Source: JBOGTC01 sp050692055 (GTDB lineage Bacteria > Chloroflexota > Limnocylindria > QHBO01). Taken from it: a stretch of 30,394 bases of DNA. The DNA is taken from the NCBI GenBank assembly GCA_050692055.1, contig JBOGTC010000144.1:1-30394 (forward strand), given 5' to 3'. The position numbers and the translations under genes were made by a program. Below the pieces are notes generated by a model. That model made no database searches. It had not been told where the DNA came from and saw only the letters and a list, made by a program, of their open reading frames with translations. How positions within the stretch are numbered: the stretch's first letter is position 1; each line of letters begins with the position of its first letter. Positions 24,701-30,394 of this stretch are shown here, piece after piece.

Positions 24701-24809
24701 CGAGGAGCGGAGGCTGGACGCGGAGGTGCGGGCGTGGCGCGCGTCGGGGCGCGGCGGCCAGCTCCTCGAAGATCGGAAGCTGGTCGGGGGACGGCACAAC
24801 GGCTGGCAT
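21783..24809 (-). CDS. UvrD-type helicase fused to RecB-like Fe-S nuclease
   Basis: This 1008-residue ATP-dependent helicase-nuclease probably processes DNA ends or gaps. Superfamily 1A motifs include AGAGTGKTT (58-66), DEFQDTNHAQW (Walker B), GDDDQSIYRFRGA and TYHKAKGLEF. From about residue 770 comes a PD-(D/E)xK nuclease: GRYDRVDV and VITDYKSS supply the catalytic D and D-x-K. One cysteine (DCPAKYRYG) plus three at the C-terminus (CGYCPFREIC) form a probable 4Fe-4S site, as in AddB/AdnB-type nucleases. I choose the ATG at 24809: TACCAT ends 7 nt upstream, and the longer ATG at 24836 would include that promoter. No AddA/AdnA-type partner is in the window. Confidence 0.9.
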   Translation of the reverse strand: MPAVVPSPDQLPIFEELAAAPRRAPRPHLRVQPPLLADLTARQRKAVTYGEGPLLIVAGAGTGKTTVITRRIAWLIAEKRASPSEILALTFTDRAALEMTERIDRLVPYGHNDAVVSTFHAFGDRLLREHALEAGLSDRSTVLSRAEQIIFLREHLFDLPLDRYRPLGDPTRFLSGLVTLISRLRDEDISPEAYLAAAARLAERAAATPDDVALAEEAARHAELAGLFAAYERLMRGSDRLDFGDQVSLALGLLREHPALLAREQARYRYICVDEFQDTNHAQWELVKLLAAPHSNVTVVGDDDQSIYRFRGAALGNILGFRVAYPKAASVVLVDNFRSRQPILDAAHRLIGHNGPDRLEAREGLDKRLRAKVRFARPEPAAGPIELLAFSTGSDEADAVAERIAASVHGGRPAGEHAILVRGNRDADPFLRALNMARVPWRFSGTAGLYRQPEVRLLISFLRAVNDPDDSVSLYDLATSELFGLAPADVTLALNRASRRRASLGAALRQASAHPEDSAFGFRALEVVQRLLGSLDQHRALSTERSCGELLYHFISSTGWLSRLTHEAKETGDERIANVARFFEIVRRQGGLLRDDRLPFLVAQLDTLIETGDDPSTADAEPDGGEAVHVLTYHKAKGLEFGVVFMVGLVEDRFPSRERRDPFELPAELLPAASPSGDQHLAEERRLFHVGMTRAREELILTWSGDYGGRRARRMSQFVTEALDLPPATPVEMLRPSLAERLSRHEASPREPATATVRPAIGDRPLNLSYGQINDYLDCPAKYRYGHVVRIPTPPSHQMVYGRALHAAVQAFHRRQLAGRPMSLDDLHAALDGSWESVGFLTREHEEARRAAACEALGRFWEAQQRDPARPTAIEQEFAASFGRDRIRGRYDRVDVDADGHVVITDYKSSDVRDLATANRRARESLQLSIYALAYEAQHGRLPDELTLHFLESGMVGRSDASERRLERAQEKIATAAEGIRAGRFAPTPSSMRCGYCPFREICPDAAR

Positions 24810-24841
24810 GTCGTCGATGGTAGCAACGGACCTCATTACCT

Positions 24842-24880
24842 CGCCGTTATCCGGCGCTTATCCGACAGCTCGCCTGTCGC
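24842..24880. terminator. Two tandem hairpins; one is repeat copy 2
   Basis: CGACAG-CTCGC-CTGTCG (24863-24879) and CGCCG-TTATC-CGGCG (24842-24856) lie in the gap between the acyl-CoA ligase-like stop and the UvrD-RecB start. They could terminate the former or regulate the latter. There is no U tract. The first is the inverted second copy of the hairpin at 7672-7690, sharing 18 bases. Confidence 0.45.
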
Positions 24881-24885
24881 GTCGC

Positions 24886-26457
24886 TCAGCCCACGTAGCG
24901 GTGCTTGATTCGATCCGCGTCTCCGGCAAATGGCCCGGTGCCGGCGGCGTGGCACTGCACCGCCGGCACCATGAGGCTCGGATACTCCGTCACCGCTTCC
25001 TGGTAGTCGCGGTTCGTGGCCAGCAGCTGCGTCTCGATCGCAGCGGCAATCGCTGCGGTGAACGCGTCGTCGGGGTCGCCTCGCTCGAGCTCGATGGCGA
25101 CGAGCGGCCGCGTCTCGCCGGGCCGCTCCTCCAGGATGGAGAACCGATACGACCGCACCCTGGCCGCCAGCTCGGGATGGGCGTACAGCCCGGCCTCGAT
25201 GTCGGCGGGGTAGATGTTGGCGCCCATCACCGACACCGTGGAATCCTTGCGACCGAAGACGTACAGGTAGGGCATGCGGACCAGCCGCCCGAAGCCGGTC
25301 GGCGCCAGCTCCTCGAGCTGGATGGCGAAGGGCGCCAGGCGCCGTCGGAGCTCATCATCCCGCAGCACTCCACCCTCGTCATGGACGTTGTAGCGCACCT
25401 TGGGCGACAGGGTGGCCGCGCGACAGACGGTGAACAGCAGCTCTCCGCGGGCGTTCGTCTCGACGTGGTGCAGCAGCGGGTTGTACTGGAAGACCATCGG
25501 CACCCGATCGGCCTCGCCGAAGAGCACCTCCGCGATGTCGCGCCGCTTGATCGCGAGGCGGCGCAGCCGGATCGTGACGGGCGTCTCGGCGGCCAGCCCG
25601 ATCTCGACGTCGGTCGCTCCGTAGCCGGAGTACACACTGGTGAATCGGCGCAGCAGGTAGTCGCGCAGCCCCTCCGAGTTCCCTTCTCCGCCGAGCAGCG
25701 CGTGCATCGTGTACGCCCCCCACGGGAAGCCCTGCGCGTCGCCCTCGTCGAGCAGCAGCTTCAGGAAGGGTGGATAACCGACGACCAGGTACCGATACGC
25801 CGGCCCGAGCTCGCGCATCGTGCCCAGGATCTTTTCGACGTGCGGGCCGGTGGCCTTGACCAGGCCGTTGGGCTCGAGCGCGGCGGCGGTCGTCAGCCCT
25901 GTTGCCCAGGCACCCATCGAGAAGGCGTTGAGGACGACGAGCGGCGCCTGGCCGAAGGCGTAGCGCGCGAAGAAGCTGATCATGCGACGCACGTGGTCGC
26001 GCTCCGCCGGCCCGCGCACCCAGTTGTACGGCGTGCCGGTGCTGCCCGACGATTCGTCGATGGTCGTCCCCGCCAGGGGCAGATGACCGTCGACGCAACG
26101 CTCGGCAAGCGCGTGACGGTCTACGTAGCTCGCCTTGTCGGTCTCCGGCAGGTCCGTGAGCGTTCGCACTGACCGTGGATCGATGCCCGAGTCGGCCAGG
26201 TGCCGGCGGTAGGCCGGCACGCGGGCGGCGGCTTCGCGCGCGGTGCGCAGCGCCCGTGCGGCGGAGAGGGCATCGGACAGTGCCGGCGGAGTCATCTCGA
26301 GCGTACGGCGCATGGCTCCGTAGTGATGACTCACCGTGCGCAGGGCGATGTCGACGGCGGCCAGCGTCAGCGGGCCGGGCCGCCATCCCGCGCGCGACTG
26401 CCGGCGCGCCAAGGCCGTTGGCGTCGCTTCGGCGGTTCGTGTCGCTTCCTCGAACAT
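24886..26457 (-). CDS. Phenylacetate-CoA ligase-like adenylate-forming enzyme
   Basis: This 523-residue ANL-superfamily enzyme resembles PaaK, which activates aryl acids to CoA thioesters through an acyl-AMP. Its AMP-binding loop is ESSGSTGTP (about 134-142). The later signatures are SVYSGYGATDVEIGLA and the hinge region YVFGRKDSTVSVMGANIYPADIEAGL. It is longer than typical PaaK (about 430-440), with an N-terminal helical extension, and substrate is unknown. AGGAGAGGGA (26461-26470) precedes the ATG at 26457 with 8 nt from the AGGAG core. It is divergent from the SARP-type regulator, and three heptamer repeats lie between them, suggesting control by that regulator. Confidence 0.85.
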   Translation of the reverse strand: MFEEATRTAEATPTALARRQSRAGWRPGPLTLAAVDIALRTVSHHYGAMRRTLEMTPPALSDALSAARALRTAREAAARVPAYRRHLADSGIDPRSVRTLTDLPETDKASYVDRHALAERCVDGHLPLAGTTIDESSGSTGTPYNWVRGPAERDHVRRMISFFARYAFGQAPLVVLNAFSMGAWATGLTTAAALEPNGLVKATGPHVEKILGTMRELGPAYRYLVVGYPPFLKLLLDEGDAQGFPWGAYTMHALLGGEGNSEGLRDYLLRRFTSVYSGYGATDVEIGLAAETPVTIRLRRLAIKRRDIAEVLFGEADRVPMVFQYNPLLHHVETNARGELLFTVCRAATLSPKVRYNVHDEGGVLRDDELRRRLAPFAIQLEELAPTGFGRLVRMPYLYVFGRKDSTVSVMGANIYPADIEAGLYAHPELAARVRSYRFSILEERPGETRPLVAIELERGDPDDAFTAAIAAAIETQLLATNRDYQEAVTEYPSLMVPAVQCHAAGTGPFAGDADRIKHRYVG

Positions 26458-26501
26458 CGGTCCCTCTCCTGGTAAGTCGTGCCGCATCGTGCAACCGCGC
26501 A

Positions 26502-26530
26502 ACTGCGGAGCGACTGCGGCGCGACTGCGG
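26502..26530. promoter_or_regulatory. Three ACTGCGG heptamers with 4-bp spacers, candidate SARP operator
   Basis: Identical ACTGCGG copies lie at 26502-26508, 26513-26519 and 26524-26530, giving an 11-bp period on one helical face. Streptomyces SARP proteins are known to bind heptameric direct repeats with 4-bp spacers. The block sits in the divergent gap between the SARP-type gene and the acyl-CoA ligase-like gene, next to a TTGCAC reading toward the latter. Confidence 0.65.
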
Positions 26531-26564
26531 ATGTGCCGCTCCGCGCGCCGCCGGTTTGCACGTC

Positions 26565-26593
26565 TTGTCAGGAAGAGGTGGCTGACGTACCGT
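26565..26593 (+). promoter_or_regulatory. Candidate promoter of the SARP-type gene
   Basis: TTGTCA (26565-26570, five of six bases of the -35 consensus) and TACCGT (26588-26593) are separated by 17 bp and point to the regulator gene. Nested inverted repeats overlap and follow the -10: CCGTCAC (26590-26596) with GTGACGG (26625-26631), and GTGCC (26601-26605) with GGCAC (26613-26617). They could be an operator or a leader hairpin around the ribosome binding site. Confidence 0.45.
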
Positions 26594-26634
26594 CACGTCG
26601 GTGCCGCACGTTGGCACGGCAGGGGTGACGGGCG

Positions 26635-28692
26635 ATGGGCATACCCGAGCAGCTCGAGATCGTCGCGCAGGGCATGACGGCGGTGCTGGCCACGTGGCTG
26701 GGCCTGACGGTGGCCGTCCGCGCGCCCCGCCAGCCCGGCTCGCGCGCATTCACGTTCCTCACGTTGCTGCTCGTGATCTGGTCGGTCTCGGTGGTCGTCC
26801 AGCGCCTGACCGCGGATCAGGCGCTCGAGCGCCCGTTGAACGCCGTGGAGGTGGCTGCGGCATTCCTCCTTCCGCCGGCGGTGCTGCACGTGGCGATGGC
26901 GATCACGGCCCAAACCCGCCGCTCGTCTCTACGGCTGGCCCTGCTGGTGGCCTTCTACGCCGTCTCGGGGACCCTCGCCGCCATCTCGGTCGTCGATCCC
27001 GCCCTCGAGCCACGAGTTGCCTCGCCGCACCTGGAGCTGGCCGGCATTCCGGGCGAGGCCATCGGCTGGGCCTGGATCGTCATCCGGCTCGTCATCTTCG
27101 CGGCGGCGCTCGTCTGGATCGGCGCGGCCATCGGCGCCACCGGTCCGGATGTCGCCCGTCGCCGTCAGCTGTTGGTCACGTTCGCGACGGTCTTCGTGGG
27201 CGTGGCGGGAGCCACCGCCCGCATCGTGCCCCCGATCTCGGACACCGACCCATGGATCGGCGTCTCGCTGATCACGGTGGCGGTCGTGCTCGCGTCGTAC
27301 GCCGTCTTTGCGCAGGGCCTCTTCTTCACGGCCGACGTCGCGGGACGTGCGTTCCGCTACTCGGTCGCGGTCGGGCTGATCGTCACCGCCTACGTGGCGC
27401 TGCTCGTGGCGCTCGATCGCGGCGCACGCGATCTGCTGGCGATCGAGCTGCCTCTCCTCAGCACGCTGGCGCTGGTGGTGACCATCGCGCTGTTCGACCC
27501 GATCTCGGCGCGGCTCAGGGCGTGGCTGGCCGGCGAGGAGACCGACCGCGCCTACGAGCGCCTCCTGCGGGCGCTAGGCGACAGCATCTTCACCGCCCAA
27601 CGCCCGGAGCACGCCATCGACCCTGCGCTCGCGCGACTGACACGCACGTTCAGCCTTACCGGCGCCGAGGCAATCGACGGCGCCGGCGAGCGCATGGCGC
27701 GGCACGGCACGATCCCGGACTCGCCGCTGGTGCTGCGACTTCCGCTGCGCAGCGAGGGGGAGGACTACGGATGGGTGGCGTTCGGCCCCAAGCGCTCGAT
27801 GCTGCCCTTCACGCCGCACGAGCGGGAGCTCCTGAGCCTTGTGGCCGGCTATCTCGGGGCATCGCTGCGGCTCGGCGAGCGACAGGACGAGCAGGCAGAG
27901 GCGCTCCAGTCGTTGACGGCGGAGCGGACGGCCGTGGCCACCACCGGCACCGCGCTGCACGAGGCGCTCAGCGACGCGCCGGCGGCCACCGCGGTGCGGG
28001 GCCTGCACGTCTTCGCGCTGGGGCCGCTGCGCGTGCAGCGCGGCGGCGATCTCATTCGGCAGTGGGGCGGCGAGAAGGCGGGCACGCGCCAGGCCGAGGC
28101 GATGTTCGCCTTCCTGTACGACCGCGGCGAGCGGGGCGTGGCGAAGGACGAGGCAATCGAGCTCATCTGGCCAGACGTCGACCTAGACCGTGCCGATCTC
28201 GCGTTCCACCGAACCCTCGGCGGCCTGCGCCGCACCCTGCAACCGGAGCGCAGGCGTGCCGACGGCGGCGGCCCGGTGATCTTCCACAACGATCGCTACC
28301 GGCTGGACCCCAGCATCGTGGCGTGGAGCGATGCCGACGCCTTCGTCGGGCGCATGACGGACGCGGGCGCGTCGGCTGATCCGGACGAGGCGCTCCACGC
28401 GCTCCACGAGGCACGGGCGCTGTACCGCGGCGACTACCTCGATGACTGCCCCTTCTACGGAGACAGCTCGTTCGTCGAGGACCGGCGCGAGATGCTGCGC
28501 ACGCGCTACGTCGACCTGCTCCTCGCCATCGGTGAGCGTCAGGAGGCGCGCGGCGACCGCGCGTCAGCCGCTGCTGCCTTCCGCGAAGCGCGGCTGGCTG
28601 CCGGGGACGACTGCCCCCCTGCCGATGCCGGTCTCGCTCGCCTGGGCGTCGCGCCGTCACCCGGCACCGAGCGGAGCAGCGCCTCCGCGTAG
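26635..28692 (+). CDS. Membrane-embedded SARP-type transcriptional regulator
   Basis: This 685-residue protein has three parts. Residues 1-300 hold about eight or nine hydrophobic segments like the membrane region of sensor kinases. Residues about 320-420 resemble a GAF domain (DYGWVAFGPKRSMLPFTPHERELLSLVAGYL), followed by a short coiled coil. From about 455 comes an OmpR-like winged helix (FALGPLRVQRGG ... LIWPDVDLDRADLAFHRTLGGLRRTL) and a BTAD helical domain (about 565-675). No kinase domain exists, so membrane signals would act directly on DNA binding. AGGGG precedes the ATG. The heptamer operator lies upstream. Confidence 0.88.
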   Translation: MGIPEQLEIVAQGMTAVLATWLGLTVAVRAPRQPGSRAFTFLTLLLVIWSVSVVVQRLTADQALERPLNAVEVAAAFLLPPAVLHVAMAITAQTRRSSLRLALLVAFYAVSGTLAAISVVDPALEPRVASPHLELAGIPGEAIGWAWIVIRLVIFAAALVWIGAAIGATGPDVARRRQLLVTFATVFVGVAGATARIVPPISDTDPWIGVSLITVAVVLASYAVFAQGLFFTADVAGRAFRYSVAVGLIVTAYVALLVALDRGARDLLAIELPLLSTLALVVTIALFDPISARLRAWLAGEETDRAYERLLRALGDSIFTAQRPEHAIDPALARLTRTFSLTGAEAIDGAGERMARHGTIPDSPLVLRLPLRSEGEDYGWVAFGPKRSMLPFTPHERELLSLVAGYLGASLRLGERQDEQAEALQSLTAERTAVATTGTALHEALSDAPAATAVRGLHVFALGPLRVQRGGDLIRQWGGEKAGTRQAEAMFAFLYDRGERGVAKDEAIELIWPDVDLDRADLAFHRTLGGLRRTLQPERRRADGGGPVIFHNDRYRLDPSIVAWSDADAFVGRMTDAGASADPDEALHALHEARALYRGDYLDDCPFYGDSSFVEDRREMLRTRYVDLLLAIGERQEARGDRASAAAAFREARLAAGDDCPPADAGLARLGVAPSPGTERSSASA

Positions 28693-29300
28693 CGTCGCGA
28701 AGTGCGCAGCCGCGCGGCCACCTGGCCGATGCCCGGCCGGCCATGCCCGCGCAGGCTCGCCACCTGCTCCATCAGCCGGGCGTGCACGTCGCGCGGGTAG
28801 TCGATGCCGGGTGCCACGACCACCAGCTCGCCCGAACGCCGCAGCTGATCGATGACGGGCGGAGGGATGCCGAGCCTCGAGGCCGGTCCATCGACGCGCG
28901 GCGGCGCAGCGCCGGCCGCGCGCAGCCCCTCGAGGAGGCGATCCACGCGGTCACGCATCTCCGGCCCGAGCGTCGGTCGGCGGCCCGGCAGCCGCACCCG
29001 GTGCCCGCGCCGCTCGAGGCGGCCCTCGGCCACGAGGCGGTCGATGACATGTCGCAGGGCTCGGTCGTCGAGCGTCAGCCCGCCGGCACCGCGATGACCG
29101 GCGGGCCGAGTGTCGCGCACCGTGTCGCGCAGCCGGCGCACCAGCCCATCGACGCGAACGTCGGGGACGAGCGGCTCGGATCGGTGGAATCGCCGCAGCG
29201 CATCGATGATCCGACGCTCAGCCACGCGTTGCTGGGCCAGCTCGATGGGCGCGTCCGGCTTGCCGCGATCAGGACGACGACGGCTGATCGATCTTGCCAT
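28539..29300 (-). CDS. Orphan SelB C-terminal winged-helix protein
   Basis: This 253-residue protein resembles only the C-terminal, SECIS-binding winged-helix half of selenocysteine elongation factor SelB. RRFHRSEPL (near 33-41), LVVVAPGIDYPRDVH and VAARLRTSRRYAEALL match the typical SelB FHxxxPL, PGxxY and TSRKYAxxLL blocks. The GTPase and EF-Tu-like domains are absent, because the adjoining upstream DNA codes for the DUF4446 protein. Its last 51 codons overlap the convergent SARP-type gene antiparallel and are low-complexity. The ATG at 29300 overlaps the upstream gene by 32 bp; the start is uncertain. It may be a truncated relic or an exapted nucleic-acid-binding protein. Confidence 0.68.
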   Translation of the reverse strand: MARSISRRRPDRGKPDAPIELAQQRVAERRIIDALRRFHRSEPLVPDVRVDGLVRRLRDTVRDTRPAGHRGAGGLTLDDRALRHVIDRLVAEGRLERRGHRVRLPGRRPTLGPEMRDRVDRLLEGLRAAGAAPPRVDGPASRLGIPPPVIDQLRRSGELVVVAPGIDYPRDVHARLMEQVASLRGHGRPGIGQVAARLRTSRRYAEALLRSVPGDGATPRRARPASAGGQSSPAASRASRKAAAADARSPRAS

Positions 29301-29790
29301 CGATGGCCATGCGGATGGCCCTGGCCTCCTCGTCGGACAGGTTGTGGCTCGACCCGCCGTTCTCGACCGGCTTGGCGAAGAGGCGGGTGTTGGCGCGACC
29401 GTGCAGGCTGCTGAGCACGATGCCGTCGCGCCGCTCGTCGAGCAGCGCGATGGCAAAGCTCTGGTCCGAGCCGGTGTCCTCGAACGGGTTGAAGCGCACG
29501 AGGCCGATGTGCTGGAGGCTGCGCCGGCTGCGCCCGTCGATGACCGAGTGCATCGACTCCATCTGGGCCATCCGCTCCGAGGCGCGGACCGCCTGCTCCG
29601 CGCTGCCGGCCAGGATGTCGTGGAGCGAGCCGCCGTTGCCGTCGCGCACGAGGTCGCGGTAGGCGCGCACCGCCCGGCGCAGCCGCGCGCTCTGCACCAC
29701 GAAGCCGATGAGCAGGAGGAGCACCAGCGCCGCCAGCACCCCGAAGGCGAGCGCCAGGTTGTCGGTCAGGAGGCGGTTGAGATCGGGCAT
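29269..29790 (-). CDS. DUF4446-family membrane protein
   Basis: This 173-residue protein has one N-terminal span (about 10-33, LALAFGVLAALVLLLLIGFVV), a helical charged segment and a C-terminal conserved block (IGLVRFNPFEDTGSDQSFAIALLDERRDGIVLSSL) followed by RLFAKPVENGGS, typical of DUF4446. The function of this family is unknown; in Firmicutes it often lies near chromosome-partition genes. The ATG at 29790 is chosen over the upstream one because TATGAT lies 12 nt upstream and the span then starts normally. It is divergent from the small membrane-protein gene, with a strong inverted repeat between them. Confidence 0.85.
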   Translation of the reverse strand: MPDLNRLLTDNLALAFGVLAALVLLLLIGFVVQSARLRRAVRAYRDLVRDGNGGSLHDILAGSAEQAVRASERMAQMESMHSVIDGRSRRSLQHIGLVRFNPFEDTGSDQSFAIALLDERRDGIVLSSLHGRANTRLFAKPVENGGSSHNLSDEEARAIRMAIDGKIDQPSSS

Positions 29791-29814
29791 CGGATCGGCG
29801 GTATCATAGCCGTC

Positions 29815-29838
29815 CCGCGGTCGCCCACCCGACCGCGG
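29815..29838. promoter_or_regulatory. Perfect inverted repeat in a divergent promoter region
   Basis: CCGCGGTCG-CCCACC-CGACCGCGG has 9-bp perfect arms around a 6-bp centre. It lies in the 74-bp gap between the divergent DUF4446 and small membrane-protein genes, next to TATCAT/ATGATA (29803-29808), which can serve as a -10 box in either direction. It is either an operator for both genes or a leader hairpin of the plus-strand gene. Confidence 0.5.
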
Positions 29839-29864
29839 CATGCCATTCCAGCACTGAGGAACCG

Positions 29865-30218
29865 ATGCCCCGCCGAGCAGGAAAGGCCGCCAGCCGCAAG
29901 GCCCGCCAGCGCAAGGTCCGGCGCGCCAACCCGCCGGTCGCGACCACCCCCACCATCCCGGCGCCCCCCGCGACGCCGGTCACGCGAGTGCCGCCGGTCG
30001 GTACGCCCGAGGCGCGAGAGGCCGCATCGCTCACGCCACGCCAACGTGCCACCCCAACCCCGACCGCCGTGACCGGCTCCCTGCTGACCGACCGCGAGCG
30101 CGCCGAGTACCACTACGTCGAGCGCGACCTGCGCAACATCGGCATCCTCACCGTGGTGATGGTGGCCCTCCTCCTCGTCGCCTGGCTCGCCTTCTCGGCC
30201 CTCGGCCTCGTCGGCTAG
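29865..30218 (+). CDS. Small basic single-span membrane protein (117 aa)
   Basis: The protein starts with an Arg/Lys-rich stretch (MPRRAGKAASRKARQRKVRR), continues through a Pro/Thr-rich disordered region (about 22-70) and a conserved-looking ERAEYHYVERDLRNIGILT segment, and ends in one hydrophobic span (about 95-115). It is therefore tail-anchored with its long N-terminus in the cytoplasm. The basic head could contact nucleic acid or ribosomes. No family is recognised with confidence. GAGGA (29856-29860) stands 4 nt before the ATG. From 30219 to the window end I see no further gene. Confidence 0.75.
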   Translation: MPRRAGKAASRKARQRKVRRANPPVATTPTIPAPPATPVTRVPPVGTPEAREAASLTPRQRATPTPTAVTGSLLTDRERAEYHYVERDLRNIGILTVVMVALLLVAWLAFSALGLVG

Positions 30219-30394
30219 GTCCAGCCGGCGCCTGCGCTTCGGTTCTACCGGACCGGGCGCCCGCGCCACCTTCGGAGGCTATCGCGAGGCGTTGATACGC
30301 GTGCGCTCGGCGTCCATTGCAGCGGTCATTTCGCGTCGGAAGCGGCATCGTGGCGGGCTTTGTCCACTGGAGTGAACACCACGGAGCGTGAGCC

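Noticed and set aside
21963..24908. A 981-codon open frame antisense to the UvrD-RecB gene
   Set aside because: It mirrors a gene with complete helicase and nuclease motifs; its translation is Arg/Gln/His-rich without recognisable domains. Long antisense frames are expected at this GC content.
26498..26530. Heptamer repeats as a CRISPR or coding repeat
   Set aside because: The units are 11 bp with no spacers of CRISPR length and no open frame across them; an operator fits better.
29301..29456. Longer N-terminus for the SelB-like protein
   Set aside because: The added residues (Ser/Thr/Arg/Pro-rich) are a shadow of the DUF4446 gene and contain no GTPase motifs.

Overview
The window is about 30.4 kb of high-GC bacterial chromosome carrying 24 protein genes I can support, plus remnants. 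There are no rRNA or tRNA genes, CRISPR arrays or phage modules. The gene set (DivIC/FtsB-like protein, MrfA/MrfB pair, HExxH protein of the F420-associated Zincin_2/DUF2342 type, DUF4446 protein, UvrD-RecB fusion) and the many start codons lying 6-8 nt after a TAnnnT -10 box fit a high-GC terrestrial lineage such as Chloroflexota. That placement is inference; an actinobacterium-like lineage is not excluded.

Layout. (1) 1-4.2 kb, accessory: an IS630-family element with both ends visible, a gene remnant beside it, an SDR-family epimerase, an AhpD-like protein, a small unknown protein and a Phd/VapC toxin-antitoxin pair. (2) 4.3-11.9 kb: a LytR-CpsA-Psr cell-wall ligase; convergent to it a sulfite-oxidase-like molybdoenzyme and a DivIC/FtsB-like protein; divergent from these a mrfA-mrfB DNA repair operon under a perfect LexA-type box, followed by a methyltransferase. 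(3) 12.0-13.8 kb: a glycine-rich membrane protein and a PfkB kinase, divergent from a small conserved protein. (4) 14.1-26.5 kb: ten minus-strand genes, in transcription order an acyl-CoA ligase-like enzyme, UvrD-RecB, a small membrane protein, an M20 peptidase, a methyltransferase, a receiver-CpaE fusion, MurI, a zincin, a 2-hydroxyacid dehydrogenase and YchF. (5) 26.6-30.2 kb: a membrane-embedded SARP-type regulator, an orphan SelB C-terminal winged-helix protein, a DUF4446 protein and a small membrane protein.

Most interesting points. The SARP-type regulator has a sensor-kinase-like membrane region plus GAF domain fused to a SARP DNA-binding domain. Three identical heptamers with 4-bp spacers, the classical SARP operator layout, lie between it and the divergent ligase gene. 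Two genes in the minus-strand cluster appear to start at CTG inside a CTGA stop/start overlap; for one, no ATG, GTG or TTG is available in frame. A 61-bp palindromic unit occurs twice in tandem between two convergent genes. An identical hairpin sits next to both DNA repair loci. A 16-bp perfect palindrome overlaps the promoter of the molybdoenzyme gene.
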